This document shows positions 6,139 to 15,141 of a stretch of 64,000 nt of DNA, piece after piece (the stretch's first letter is position 1; every line of letters begins with the position of its first letter). The position numbers and the translations under genes were made by a program. The notes under the pieces were generated by a model that ran no database searches, was not told the origin of the DNA, and was given only the letters and a program-made list of their open reading frames with translations. Source of the stretch: Hyphomonas atlantica corrig. (GTDB taxonomy: Bacteria > Pseudomonadota > Alphaproteobacteria > Caulobacterales > Hyphomonadaceae); contig NZ_AWFH01000004.1 in NCBI RefSeq assembly GCF_000682715.1, forward strand, positions 1-64,000. The letters run 5' to 3'.

Positions 6139-7236
6139 CTAACTCATCCACCTCAGCACCCGCGCCTCAATCGGGTTCGCGAAATCCCGCCCCTCGGTCC
6201 GGCATTCCGTCCACTCACGTTTTAGCCGCTGGTACCATTTGGCCTGGATGTCGATGTCGTCGATCCACATCATCGCCTTCTGGTGGGCCATGCCCTGGTT
6301 TTGCAGGTCCACCATGTCGCCATCCTGGCGCAGGAATTTGCGGGCCATCGGCTTGGCGATCGGCACGGCGAGGTGGAGCAGCGGCGCGCCGGTCCACCAG
6401 GTGAACTGGGTGATCCGTGTACGTTTCGGGGCCTCTGGCGTCAGGCAGGTAAGCGTCAGGAGGCGCGCCTTGTCGTTCGAGATGATTTCCCAGCGATAGC
6501 CGGGCAGCTGAAACCGGATTTCGGTTTCCACATCATCGCCAAACACCCAGCGATAGAGTTTCGAGTTCGAGCTGGGCGGGTGACGGTCAATCGCCCAGCC
6601 GCGCGTCGTGGGCACAAAGGGCTTTTCCTTCAGCTTCAGGCCCACCGAGGGCGGGCGCCACCACCATTGATTGTGCACGAACGGAACATGGGCCGGATCC
6701 ATCAGGCCGACCACGGCATCATCCATATGCGCGTTGAACACATCATGGATGACGAAACCGGGCTTGTCCGGCAGCGGGCCGAATTCCGGCGGGGGCACGA
6801 CCGGCGGCTCCGCGCTGCGGGGGTTGTGCGCGACATAGAGATAGACCGCGCCATTGGCCTCATGCACCGGATAGCGACGCACCTTGACCTTTGACGGGTC
6901 ATAGGGGCTGTCGTCTGTAAGGGATGGCATCAGCTTGCAGCCGCCATCCGTGCCGAAGCGCCAGCCATGATAAGGGCATTGCAGCGTCCACTCGCCATCG
7001 GTTTCCAGCTGCTGGCCCGCCGATAGCGGCACAAGCCGGTGCGGGCAGATATCGCGCAGGGCGAACGCCTCCCCTGCCGGAGTGCGGCCGACCACGACGG
7101 GTTCGCCCAGCACCATGATGCGCTGCTGCTTGCCGGGCTTCAGCTCATCCGAGGGCGCGGCCAGATACCAGCTATCCGTCAGGAAGCCATTATCGGTGAT
7201 GCCCTGCTTGGGCGCATTGTGCTGTGTGTCGGGCAT
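6139..7236 (-). CDS. Rieske-type aromatic ring-hydroxylating oxygenase, alpha subunit
   Basis: 365 residues. An N-terminal Rieske [2Fe-2S] domain is clear: Cys64-x-His66 (CPHRLVPLS) and Cys87-x2-His90 (CPYHGWRF). The C-terminal catalytic domain carries a DAVVGLMDPAHVPFVH segment that supplies the mononuclear iron ligands. Such enzymes hydroxylate or demethylate aromatic or polycyclic substrates with O2, using electrons from a separate reductase that is not in the window. The substrate cannot be told. It is divergent from an AbgT transporter across a region with a 28-bp inverted repeat, so uptake and oxidation of one compound may be co-regulated. Confidence 0.88.
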   Translation of the reverse strand: MPDTQHNAPKQGITDNGFLTDSWYLAAPSDELKPGKQQRIMVLGEPVVVGRTPAGEAFALRDICPHRLVPLSAGQQLETDGEWTLQCPYHGWRFGTDGGCKLMPSLTDDSPYDPSKVKVRRYPVHEANGAVYLYVAHNPRSAEPPVVPPPEFGPLPDKPGFVIHDVFNAHMDDAVVGLMDPAHVPFVHNQWWWRPPSVGLKLKEKPFVPTTRGWAIDRHPPSSNSKLYRWVFGDDVETEIRFQLPGYRWEIISNDKARLLTLTCLTPEAPKRTRITQFTWWTGAPLLHLAVPIAKPMARKFLRQDGDMVDLQNQGMAHQKAMMWIDDIDIQAKWYQRLKREWTECRTEGRDFANPIEARVLRWMS

Positions 7237-7325
7237 GGGCGGGGCCGTTTGTTCAAGTGAGACGCCTGATTACCGCATTTGACAGGGGCGAACCAGTGTT
7301 CGGGCTGTCGCGCATATGGCGCCGA

Positions 7326-7353
7326 ATATTGCCAGCGCGGCAATTGGCAATAT
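7326..7353. promoter_or_regulatory. Perfect inverted repeat between divergent oxygenase and transporter genes
   Basis: ATATTGCCA (7326-7334), ten bases, then TGGCAATAT (7345-7353). The half-sites are 19 bp apart centre to centre, a good fit for a dimeric regulator. It lies in the 155-bp gap between the Rieske and AbgT genes; no regulator gene is adjacent. Confidence 0.5.
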
Positions 7354-7391
7354 GGTGTCGCCTTTGGCGAGGAAACAATGGGGTATCGGGC

Positions 7392-8981
7392 ATGGCCGAG
7401 ACAGTGACCAATAAGGGATTCCTGGGATGGGTGGAGAAGACGGGCAACCGCCTGCCCGATCCGGTCTTCCTGTTCTTCTACCTGATCATCGCCCTGATGG
7501 CGATTTCGCAGATCGCGGCCTGGACCAGTTTCAGCGCGCCGCACCCGACGCAGGTAACAGACGGCGGCACGCCGTTGATCATCGAGTCGGCCAGCCTGTT
7601 CTCGGCGGAAAACATCCAGCGGCTCTGGGTGGAGATGCCGAAAACGTTCACACACTTCCATCCACTTGGCTATGTGCTGGTCGTGATGCTGGGCGCGGGC
7701 GTGGCAGAGCGCTCGGGCCTGTTCTCAAGCGCAATTCGCGCGGCCGTGCGCAATGCGCCGAAATTCCTGCTGACGCCGCTGGTCGCGCTGGTGGCCATGC
7801 TGTCGAACCATGCCGCCGATGCGGGCTATGTGGTGATGATCCCGCTGGCAGGCATCCTGTTTGCCTCGGCCGGGCGCCACCCTCTGGCAGGGATCGCCGC
7901 GGCCTTTGCGGGCGTCTCGGGCGGGTTTTCGGCCAATATCTCGCCCGGCCAACTCGACGCGCTGTTGTTCGGCATCACTGAAGCAGCCTATGGCGCGAGC
8001 AATATCGATGCGGGCTGGACGATGAACATTGCCGGCAACACCTACTTCATCATCGCGCTGCTTCTGATCTACCTGCCGGTCATCTGGTTCGTGACGGACA
8101 AGGTGATCGAACCGCGCCTTGGCAAATGGACCCCTGCCCCGGACGCAGCTGTTCAGGCGGGCGATGAAGACAAGCCGCTGACCGCTGAGCAGCAAAAGGG
8201 CCTGCGCATGGCCGGGCTCGCCGTGCTGGGCGTGTGCGCCCTGTGGGCCCTGATGACGTTCGGGCCGGGTACGCCGCTTCTGGCGGATGGACCGGGCACA
8301 GATGGCGACCCGTGGTACCAGAAGGCCGGGCCATTCTTCCGGTCGCTGGTGGCAGGTTTCCTCATCCTGTTCCTGGCGGCAGGCTGGGCCTATGGCGCGG
8401 CGGCCAATACGATCAACAATCACCGTGACCTCGTGAACATGATGACCGAGGCGATGAAGGATCTGGGCTATTACCTCGTCCTCGCCTTCGCGGCGGCGCA
8501 TTTCGTGGCAATGTTCGGCTGGTCGAATCTAGGCCTGATCTCGGCAGTGCATGGCGCAGATGCGATCCAGTCCAGCGGCCTGCCGCTGCCGATCGTTCTG
8601 GGCCTCATCGTGCTGTTCTCGGCGCTTTTGAACCTGTTCGTCGGCTCGGCCAGCGCGAAGTGGGCGCTATTGGCGCCTGTGCTGGTGCCGATGCTGATGC
8701 TGCTGGGTGTCAGCCCGGAAGGTGCGACGGCAGCGTATCGCGTGGGCGATGGCGCAACCAACATCATCACGCCGCTGATGGTCTACTTCCCGCTGATCCT
8801 GGTGTTTGCGCGTCGCTGGCAAAGTGATTTCGGCCTCGGCAGCCTGACGGCAATGATGATCCCGTATTCGGTCTGGATGCTGATCACGGGCGTGGTGCTG
8901 ATGATGGGCTGGATCTTCCTGGGGCTCGATTTCGGCCCCGGCGCGCCGGCGCACATCACCGTTCCTGGTACCGGCGGATAG
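7392..8981 (+). CDS. AbgT-family transporter
   Basis: 529 residues with about a dozen hydrophobic segments. Typical AbgT features: the N-terminal NRLPDPVFLFFYLI, then MLSNHAADAGYVVMIPLAG, GVSGGFSANISPGQLDALLFG and, near the end, GSASAKWALLAPVLVPM and YRVGDGATNIITPLM. The family imports p-aminobenzoyl-glutamate or exports sulfonamides; the actual substrate here is unknown. ATG 7392 was taken because the protein then begins like its relatives (MAETVTNKGFLGWVEKTGN); an earlier in-frame reading adds an unrelated basic leader. A strong terminator follows at 9006. Confidence 0.88.
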   Translation: MAETVTNKGFLGWVEKTGNRLPDPVFLFFYLIIALMAISQIAAWTSFSAPHPTQVTDGGTPLIIESASLFSAENIQRLWVEMPKTFTHFHPLGYVLVVMLGAGVAERSGLFSSAIRAAVRNAPKFLLTPLVALVAMLSNHAADAGYVVMIPLAGILFASAGRHPLAGIAAAFAGVSGGFSANISPGQLDALLFGITEAAYGASNIDAGWTMNIAGNTYFIIALLLIYLPVIWFVTDKVIEPRLGKWTPAPDAAVQAGDEDKPLTAEQQKGLRMAGLAVLGVCALWALMTFGPGTPLLADGPGTDGDPWYQKAGPFFRSLVAGFLILFLAAGWAYGAAANTINNHRDLVNMMTEAMKDLGYYLVLAFAAAHFVAMFGWSNLGLISAVHGADAIQSSGLPLPIVLGLIVLFSALLNLFVGSASAKWALLAPVLVPMLMLLGVSPEGATAAYRVGDGATNIITPLMVYFPLILVFARRWQSDFGLGSLTAMMIPYSVWMLITGVVLMMGWIFLGLDFGPGAPAHITVPGTGG

Positions 8982-9005
8982 GCAAGAGACAGCGAGAGAC
9001 ATGGC

Positions 9006-9038
9006 AAGCCCGGCCTGACAGAAGTCAGAGCCGGGCTT
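9006..9038 (+). terminator. Terminator after the AbgT transporter gene
   Basis: AAGCCCGGC (9006-9014) pairs with GCCGGGCTT (9030-9038), and the inner CTGAC/GTCAG extends the stem, leaving an AGAA loop and one bulged A. It is followed by TT-CCTCCCC. It lies between convergent genes and could serve both. Confidence 0.7.
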
Positions 9039-9069
9039 CCTCCCCTATTGGCAGGGTATGCGAGGCGCC

Positions 9070-9564
9070 TTAGGCGGCTTCGCGGTTCACTTCGCCTTCG
9101 GCCAGCTGAGACATTTCCCGGTCGCCGGAATAAGTGCTGTCGAGGCAGGCTTGCAGCGTGCGTACATCATCGCTCAAGCGCAGGCGGCGGGCAAAGGCAA
9201 CAACGGTGCCATAGCCGGCCAGGGCATAGTGGGTCATGCGCTGGTATTGGGAGATGATCGACGCATCGAGCACATCCTTGTCGTCAATATCGGCCTCAAT
9301 GGCGTGCGCCTTGGCTTCCTTCACCAGGCCTTCCATGCCCTGGCAGAATTCGCCGCGCGGATCGGCCTCGTGCTTGCGGATCAGGCCCTCAACGGCGTCA
9401 ATACCGTCTTCGATACCCTTCACGCCGCGCTGGAGCGCGTCTTTCAGCTTTGCATTGCTGGCCTTGTCGGCAAGCTTCTGCGTGACTTTCAGGGACTGGC
9501 GGTTGGCGCTGTAAAGGTCTTGCAGCTGGTCAATGTAGAGATCATTCAGAGTGGTGATACTCAT
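9070..9564 (-). CDS. DUF892 (YciE/YciF-type) ferritin-like protein
   Basis: 164 residues from ATG 9564 (AGGA upstream); a longer reading to 9609 lacks a ribosome-binding site. The pattern LNDLYIDQLQDLYSANRQ at the start, GMEGLVKEAKAH, and ASIISQYQRMTHYALAGYGT match the DUF892 family, a four-helix ferritin-like fold with metal-binding Glu/Asp/His residues. Members are induced by stress in enterobacteria. A role in oxidative or osmotic stress is inferred from the family only. Confidence 0.88.
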   Translation of the reverse strand: MSITTLNDLYIDQLQDLYSANRQSLKVTQKLADKASNAKLKDALQRGVKGIEDGIDAVEGLIRKHEADPRGEFCQGMEGLVKEAKAHAIEADIDDKDVLDASIISQYQRMTHYALAGYGTVVAFARRLRLSDDVRTLQACLDSTYSGDREMSQLAEGEVNREAA

Positions 9565-9748
9565 GGGGGAATCCTTCCGTGCGTTGGTATTCTTGTGACG
9601 TCGAATCAATGGAAGGCCGGGCCAATCGTTCCGGAATTGCCCGAATTTAATGGAAAACAGCGATATTCTGCCCGTCTGCGGCCCTGTGGCATGCTCTGCC
9701 TGAACGAGACCGCTTCCCGACAGGGCAAAGCGCGGCTATATCCCGCCC

Positions 9749-11554
9749 ATGATATCACGTGACAAAATCCGCAATTTCTCGATCATCGCCCATATCGACC
9801 ATGGCAAGTCGACGCTGGCCGACCGCCTCATCCAGCATTGCGGCGGCCTGACCGACCGTGAGATGAAGGAACAGGTGCTCGACTCGATGGACATCGAGAA
9901 AGAGCGCGGCATCACCATCAAGGCCCAGACCGTGCGCCTGACCTATACGGCGCAGGACGGCGAAACCTATGTGCTGAACCTGATGGACACGCCGGGGCAT
10001 GTGGACTTCGCCTATGAGGTCAGCCGCTGTCTCGCCGCATGCGAAGGCTCACTTCTGGTGGTTGATGCCAGCCAAGGCGTCGAAGCGCAGACACTGGCCA
10101 ATGTCTATCAGGCGATCGACCAGGATCATGAAATTGTGCCCGTGCTCAACAAGGTGGATTTGCCCGCCGCAGACGTTGACCGCGTGAAAGCGCAGATCGA
10201 GGACGTGATCGGGCTCGACGCGTCTGACGCACTGGAAATCTCGGCCAAGACGGGTCTTGGCGTCCCCGATGTGCTGGAGGCCATCGTCCAGCGCCTGCCC
10301 GCCCCGCAAACGGGCGAGGCGGATGCCCCGCTGAAGGCCGCGCTGGTTGACGCGTATTACGACCCATATCTGGGCGTTGTCGTCATCGTGCGCGTGCATG
10401 ATGGCGTGCTGAAGAAGAAGCAGAAGATCAAGATGATGCGCACCGGCGCGACCTATGAGGTCGACAAGGTGGGCACGTTCAATCCGAAGATTACCGAAAC
10501 CGATGCGCTGGGGCCGGGCGAAGTCGGCTTCCTCGTCGCCTCCATCAAGGAAGTCAGCGACACGGCCATCGGTGATACGATCACGGAAGAAAAGCGCCCA
10601 ACGGACAAGGCCCTGCCCGGCTATAAGGACGTGCAACCAGTCGTATTCTGTGGCCTGTTCCCGATGGACGCAAATGATTTTGATGAACTGCGCGCCGCGA
10701 TGGGCAAGCTGCGCCTGAATGATGCGAGCTTCACGTGGGAGATGGAAACCTCTGCCGCGCTGGGCATGGGCTTCCGCTGCGGCTTCCTCGGCCTGTTGCA
10801 CCTGGAAATCATCCAGGAACGCCTCAGCCGCGAGTTCGACCTGGACCTGATCGCGACCGCGCCGAGCGTTGTCTATGAAATGACGATGACGGACGATACG
10901 GAGATCGAGCTGCACAATCCGGCCGACATGCCGGAAGTGACCAAGATCAAGGAAATCCGCGAGCCGTGGATCAATGCCACGATCTACACGCCGGACGAAT
11001 ATCTCGGCGGCATTCTGAAGCTCTGCCAGGACCGGCGCGGCATCCAGACCGAGCTATCCTATGTCGGCGGGCGCGCAATGGTGAAGTATGAGCTGCCGCT
11101 CAACGAAGTCGTGTTCGATTTCTATGACCGCCTCAAATCCATCAGCCGCGGCTATGCCAGCTTTGACTATGAGATTGTCGGCCACCGCGCAGAGAATCTC
11201 GTCAAGCTGCAGATCCTGGTGAATGACGAGCCGGTCGATGCGCTCGCCATGCTGGTGCACCGCGACCGCGCCGAAAGCCGGGGCCGGCAGATGTGTGAGC
11301 GGCTGAAGGATCTGATCCCCCGCCAGATGTTCAAGATCCCGATCCAGGCAGCCATTGGCGGCAAGGTGATCGCACGCGAAACGCTCAGTGCCCTGCGCAA
11401 GGATGTGACGGCGAAATGCTATGGCGGCGACGCCAGCCGGAAGCGGAAACTGCTCGACAAGCAGGCCGCCGGTAAAAAACGCATGCGCCAGTTCGGCAAG
11501 GTAGAGATTCCGCAGGAAGCCTTTGTGGCGGCACTCCGGATGGATGGGGACTAA
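9749..11554 (+). CDS. lepA: Elongation factor 4 (LepA)
   Basis: 601 residues, the usual length. The G1 motif AHIDHGKST is at residues 14-22, the switch region [13 protein letters not shown] follows, then DTPGHVDF (G3) and NKVDLP (G4). The LepA-specific C-terminal domain ends [30 protein letters not shown]. This ribosomal GTPase resembles EF-G but lacks domain IV. It acts on stalled or assembling ribosomes. It converges with the MerR gene, overlapping by four bases. Confidence 0.97.
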   Translation: MISRDKIRNFSIIAHIDHGKSTLADRLIQHCGGLTDREMKEQVLDSMDIEKERGITIKAQTVRLTYTAQDGETYVLNLMDTPGHVDFAYEVSRCLAACEGSLLVVDASQGVEAQTLANVYQAIDQDHEIVPVLNKVDLPAADVDRVKAQIEDVIGLDASDALEISAKTGLGVPDVLEAIVQRLPAPQTGEADAPLKAALVDAYYDPYLGVVVIVRVHDGVLKKKQKIKMMRTGATYEVDKVGTFNPKITETDALGPGEVGFLVASIKEVSDTAIGDTITEEKRPTDKALPGYKDVQPVVFCGLFPMDANDFDELRAAMGKLRLNDASFTWEMETSAALGMGFRCGFLGLLHLEIIQERLSREFDLDLIATAPSVVYEMTMTDDTEIELHNPADMPEVTKIKEIREPWINATIYTPDEYLGGILKLCQDRRGIQTELSYVGGRAMVKYELPLNEVVFDFYDRLKSISRGYASFDYEIVGHRAENLVKLQILVNDEPVDALAMLVHRDRAESRGRQMCERLKDLIPRQMFKIPIQAAIGGKVIARETLSALRKDVTAKCYGGDASRKRKLLDKQAAGKKRMRQFGKVEIPQEAFVAALRMDGD

Positions 11555-11985
11555 TCGTTCCGTCCGTTAAGGCCCGTTGATCTACCAGAGCCCACCGAAA
11601 TCCGCCCCGTCATGGCGGCGCGGAGGATGCGGCGGAAGTGCGGACATTCCATATGGCTCGGCGCGCGGCAATTGGCGGCGTGGCGCAGGCCATCGCGCAT
11701 GATCGTCAACTGACGGATTTTTTCGTCCAATTCTTCCGCCTTTGAGACGAGCGCGGTGCGTTCGATGCGGGGCCCCTCTTCCGACATCATGGCGGCAATC
11801 TCTTCCAGCGTGAAACCGGCGGCACGGCCGAGGGAAATGAGGCCGAGCCGTTCCAGCACGTCCGGCTCGAATAGGCGGCGCAGGCCCCGCCGCCCGGCCG
11901 AGCGGATCAAGCCACGCTCTTCATAATAGCGCAGGGTGGAGGCCGGGATGCCGGATTGCTTTGCGACGTCGGAAATTTCCAACAT
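11551..11985 (-). CDS. MerR-family transcriptional regulator
   Basis: 144 residues from ATG 11985. The N-terminal winged HTH is typical ([26 protein letters not shown]), then a dimerisation coiled coil around residues 75-105 and a short C-terminal segment with Cys residues ([12 protein letters not shown]) that might bind a metal or sense redox, although it does not match the SoxR iron-sulphur cluster spacing. It is divergent from a methyltransferase gene, with an inverted repeat in the gap that resembles MerR-family operators (11994-12013). It probably controls that gene and itself. Confidence 0.85.
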   Translation of the reverse strand: MLEISDVAKQSGIPASTLRYYEERGLIRSAGRRGLRRLFEPDVLERLGLISLGRAAGFTLEEIAAMMSEEGPRIERTALVSKAEELDEKIRQLTIMRDGLRHAANCRAPSHMECPHFRRILRAAMTGRISVGSGRSTGLNGRND

Positions 11986-11990
11986 AGGTC

Positions 11991-12013
11991 TTGACCTCAA
12001 GCTGACTTGAAGT
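11991..12013 (+). promoter_or_regulatory. MerR-type operator/promoter candidate
   Basis: TTGACC (11991-11996) looks like a -35 box and overlaps the inverted repeat ACCTCAAG-CTG-ACTTGAAGT. The dyad closely resembles SoxR/MerR-class operators lying between -35 and -10. No clear -10 element is seen in the expected place. Confidence 0.45.
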
Positions 12014-12061
12014 GGCAGGATGCCGTCATCAACGCAAGTAGGCAAGGAAAAGGCAGGCAGG

Positions 12062-12901
12062 ATGAGCATCGCAAACAAGGATCAGGAAGAGTTGTGGAAC
12101 GGCCCGGGCGGCAAGGCTTGGGTGCGGGCGCAGGCGCTGCTGGATGCGGCCTTCACGCCATTCGAGCGCATACTGGTTGAGACCGCGACGGCAGCGGGGG
12201 CGGCCCGCGTGCTGGACATTGGCTGCGGCACCGGCGCGACGACCCTGGCGATGAGCAGCGCCCTTGGCGCGGATGCAGAATGCCTTGGCCTCGACATATC
12301 CGGGACGATGATCACGCATGCCCGCAAACGGGCTGCTGAAGCCGGGTCAAACGCCGAATTCATTGTGGCTGATGCCCAGACGCATGAATTTGCCGCCAAT
12401 CATCATGATCTGATCACCTCCCGCTTCGGCGTGATGTTCTTTGAAGATCCCGTCGCGGCCTTTCGCAATCTGAACCGCGCCGCTGCACCGGAAGCCAGTA
12501 TGGTGCTGCTCAGTTGGCGTGACCCGGCGGAGAACCCGTTCATGACGGCCGCTGAAGCCGCCGCCCGTCCCTTGCTGCCAGACCTTCCAGTGCGCGAGCC
12601 GAACGCGCGGGGCCAGTTTGGCTTTGCCGATTCTGCACGCGTGGAGCGCATTCTGTCCGAGGCCGGATGGCAGGATGTCACGACTGGCAAGCTGGACGTG
12701 GAATGCCGGTTTCCGCTCTCTGCGCTGGACCTCTATGTCTCACTGATGGGCCCGGTCGGGTATGCGATGGCGCAAGGCGTGGATGAGGCGATCAAAGAAA
12801 AGGTAATCGAAGTGGTCCGAGCTGCCTTTATGGAATTTGCCGTGGGCGACGAAATCGTCTTCACGGCAGCCTGCTGGAAGACTGCCGCGAGGGCAGCCTA
12901 G
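12062..12901 (+). CDS. Class I SAM-dependent methyltransferase
   Basis: 279 residues from ATG 12062 (AAGGAAAAGGCAGGCAGG upstream). Motif I VLDIGCGTGATTLAM binds SAM, followed by GLDISGTMITHARKRA and FIVADAQTHEF, then ITSRFGVMFFEDP. The rest is a typical Rossmann-like methyltransferase with a variable C-terminal substrate cap. The substrate is unknown. It is divergent from the MerR regulator, so it is probably its target gene. Confidence 0.85.
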   Translation: MSIANKDQEELWNGPGGKAWVRAQALLDAAFTPFERILVETATAAGAARVLDIGCGTGATTLAMSSALGADAECLGLDISGTMITHARKRAAEAGSNAEFIVADAQTHEFAANHHDLITSRFGVMFFEDPVAAFRNLNRAAAPEASMVLLSWRDPAENPFMTAAEAAARPLLPDLPVREPNARGQFGFADSARVERILSEAGWQDVTTGKLDVECRFPLSALDLYVSLMGPVGYAMAQGVDEAIKEKVIEVVRAAFMEFAVGDEIVFTAACWKTAARAA

Positions 12902-12955
12902 GCCCACTCGCCTGACCGCGTTACCTTCCCTTCCAAAACAAGAGGGAGATACGCC

Positions 12956-13762
12956 GTGGCGGACACAGACACAAAACCAGCCGAAATTCTTTATGAGGTG
13001 GCCGACCATGTGGCGACCATCACGCTGAATGCGCCGGAGCGGATGAACACGATTTCCGGCCCCATGCTGGATGAATTGTGCGAGGCGCTGCTGAAAGCGG
13101 ACGCCGACAAAGGTGTGCGCTGCGTGATCCTGACCGGTGCGGGCAGGGCCTTTTGTGCGGGGCTCAATCTGGAAAGCGCGACCAAGGGCGAAGGCATCGG
13201 GTCTGGCGCAGTTGCGAGCGCGACGCTGGACCTGCGCAATACACCGCCAACTGTATTGTTCAACATGGACACGCCCACCATCTGCGCCATCAATGGCGGC
13301 GCGGCTGGCTATGGCATGGACACCGCGCTCGGCTGTGACATCCGCATCATGTCGGACAAGGCCAAGATGGCGGCGGCCTTCACCAAGCGCGGCATCCTGC
13401 CGGAATCGGGCGGCACCTGGTTCCTGCCCCGCATGTTGGGTTGGGAGAAAGCATGCGAGCTGATCTTCACCGGCCGAACCCTGAGCGCTGAGGACTGCCT
13501 GGCCGAACGCCTGTGCGCAAAAGTCGTGCCGCACGACACGCTGATGGATGAAGCCCGCGCAATGGCAAAGGAAATCGCCGCCAATGCGCCGCTCGCCGTG
13601 CAGGCGTCCAAGCGGTTGATGCGGATGGGACTGTCTGAGCCGTTTACGGAACATGTGCATCATGTCTTCCTGCAATTGCTGCCCCTGTTGAAAACAGAAG
13701 ACGCCCGCGAAGGCATGATGGCGTTCCTCGAAAAGCGACCGGCTGCCTTCAAGGGTCAATAG
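12956..13762 (+). CDS. Enoyl-CoA hydratase/isomerase family protein
   Basis: 268 residues. GTG 12956 is the start, preceded by AGAGGGAGAT. Crotonase fold motifs: VILTGAGRAFCAGLNL and the oxyanion-hole region INGGAAGYGMDTALGCDIRI, and FTKRGILPESGGTWFLPRMLG, where the catalytic Glu of hydratases is expected (PESG). The final LEKRPAAFKGQ is normal for the family. The likely reaction is hydration of an enoyl-CoA in beta-oxidation, but the chain length is unknown. A perfect hairpin follows the gene. Confidence 0.9.
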   Translation: MADTDTKPAEILYEVADHVATITLNAPERMNTISGPMLDELCEALLKADADKGVRCVILTGAGRAFCAGLNLESATKGEGIGSGAVASATLDLRNTPPTVLFNMDTPTICAINGGAAGYGMDTALGCDIRIMSDKAKMAAAFTKRGILPESGGTWFLPRMLGWEKACELIFTGRTLSAEDCLAERLCAKVVPHDTLMDEARAMAKEIAANAPLAVQASKRLMRMGLSEPFTEHVHHVFLQLLPLLKTEDAREGMMAFLEKRPAAFKGQ

Positions 13763-13769
13763 AGCCAAG

Positions 13770-13800
13770 CGCTCCGGCCTGCCTGGCTCAGGCCGGAGCG
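13770..13800. terminator. Bidirectional hairpin between convergent genes
   Basis: CGCTCCGGCCTG (13770-13781) and CAGGCCGGAGCG (13789-13800) pair perfectly over 12 bp with a seven-base loop. The right arm includes the stop codon and last codons of the globin gene. There is no T-run, so it may act as a rho-independent terminator only weakly, or protect the 3' end. Confidence 0.55.
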
Positions 13801-14189
13801 TGGTTCATACTGGCGATCTCTGACAGAATCTCCGCCCACGCAGTGTCCATGGCAGGGGTCCACTCCCCTGCCAGCGTGTCCCGGCAGGTATCACGGATAA
13901 TGGTGAACATGTCGTCCAGCCTGGCCTCCGGCACACCATAGCCCTGATGTGAGAGGCGGGCGGACTGAAGCTCAAAGCGCGGCAACTGGCTGCCTTCGGC
14001 AAGGCCAATGATGCATTCGAAACAGGTGGTCAGCATGGAGCCACGTACGCCGCCATCACTGTCCATCGCGAAAAGGTCTTCAAACTCCGGATGCTGCGCG
14101 AACAGGCGCTGGTAAATCAGCGGTGCGGGATCGGCGCACAACGCGCCGAAGCGTTCAAGGGAATGCATGATCTGGTCAGACGAGGTCAT
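13788..14189 (-). CDS. Globin-like haem protein
   Basis: 133 residues, single globin domain. Matching positions: PLIYQRLFAQHPEFEDLF near the start, GSMLTTCFECI, and His81 in RLSHQGYGVP as the probable proximal haem ligand, then MFTIIRDTCRDTLAGEWTPAMDTAWAEIL. The family binds O2 or NO. It lies 19 bp downstream of, and on the same strand as, a gene with a phosphoribosyltransferase-like motif (14209-15081), so the two may be an operon. Confidence 0.85.
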   Translation of the reverse strand: MTSSDQIMHSLERFGALCADPAPLIYQRLFAQHPEFEDLFAMDSDGGVRGSMLTTCFECIIGLAEGSQLPRFELQSARLSHQGYGVPEARLDDMFTIIRDTCRDTLAGEWTPAMDTAWAEILSEIASMNHAPA

Positions 14190-14208
14190 GAGTCACCCTA
14201 CCGGCCCC

Positions 14209-15081
14209 TCACCCGCCACGCAATCGCAAGACGAGACGACGCGTGGCGCGTTGGTTCATCTTTCGGTGACGGGCGATGCGTTTGGCAAGATTCTGGCGCT
14301 CTTCGCGTGTCCGGCCAAGATCATAGAGCTGCGTCGCAAAGCCGAGCGCGGCCTGCTGGTCACGGCTGGGACGCCGCGCCGCGCCTTCCTCCTCGGCCCA
14401 TCGCCCCGGATGAAAGCTGGCAGTCACCTTGGGTTGGTCATTGCCCAGATAGTAGAGAAAGGCGGCAGGCGCGGAGACATTGCGGATGATCGTGTCCGGA
14501 ATGAAGTGCAGCCAGTCCTGATGCTGTTGCCAGCGCCAGGTATTGGGGGAGTTCTTCGTGCGCACACGCAGGCCAATGATGCGCAGTCTTCGCTGAACGG
14601 CGGTCCAGTCCTGCCCTTCTTGTTCTGCCTGCATCTTCATCAGGCGGATCAGCCCTTCCATCGTGCCGCCGGACGCGACGAAGTCGACCAGGGCAATCGG
14701 GCGTGGCCCCGTCGCAATGGCCTTTGGTCCGAGGCCCAAGGCAGTAAGATAGTCAAACAAGCCCTGTCGCGTAGACTCCGGCAATTGCTCAACCGAGCCC
14801 GCATTGCGGAGCGAGTATTGGACAAGATGAAGCTGAGGCGTATCGCGCAAGCCCTCGAAACATCCGGACAGGTAATCATAGAGGTTTTCCGGCGTGCGCC
14901 CGATGAAGGCGAGGTCAGACCGGTTGGCATGGGCCAGGATGCGCGCAGCGGTCGCGCGAAGGGATTCAAGGAACATGTCGTTCAGCCGCTGCGGCGGCGA
15001 AACCCCGGAAATCAGGCTACCCAACTGCTCCCGACGGGCGATGTTCCACCGAAACGGTGTCGCCACAATGCTTCCTCCCAT
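14209..15081 (-). CDS. Uncharacterised protein with a PRPP-loop-like motif
   Basis: 290 residues from ATG 15081 (CAGGAAAAAC upstream). The segment PIALVDFVASGGTMEGLIRLM (about residues 137-157) resembles the PRPP-binding loop of type I phosphoribosyltransferases, where acidic residues precede a (T/S)GGT turn, but here only one acidic residue is present. The rest (DLAFIGRTPENLYDYLSGCFEGL near the start, WRWQQHQDWLHFIPDTIIRNVSAP later) shows no domain I can name. A nucleotide-related function is possible; it could also be unrelated. No signal peptide. Confidence 0.7.
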   Translation of the reverse strand: MGGSIVATPFRWNIARREQLGSLISGVSPPQRLNDMFLESLRATAARILAHANRSDLAFIGRTPENLYDYLSGCFEGLRDTPQLHLVQYSLRNAGSVEQLPESTRQGLFDYLTALGLGPKAIATGPRPIALVDFVASGGTMEGLIRLMKMQAEQEGQDWTAVQRRLRIIGLRVRTKNSPNTWRWQQHQDWLHFIPDTIIRNVSAPAAFLYYLGNDQPKVTASFHPGRWAEEEGAARRPSRDQQAALGFATQLYDLGRTREERQNLAKRIARHRKMNQRATRRLVLRLRGG

Positions 15082-15141
15082 TGTTTTTCCTGAATATAGC
15101 GCCTGCGGGCCGCGCTTTCCAAATGGGAATGAGGCGCTTAC

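Noticed and set aside
12740-13768. Open frame opposite the enoyl-CoA hydratase gene
   Set aside because: Antisense to a gene with a complete crotonase signature, with biased composition and no domain.
13770-13800. The perfect hairpin as an operator
   Set aside because: It sits at the 3' ends of two convergent genes and overlaps a stop codon, which fits a terminator or end-protecting structure better.
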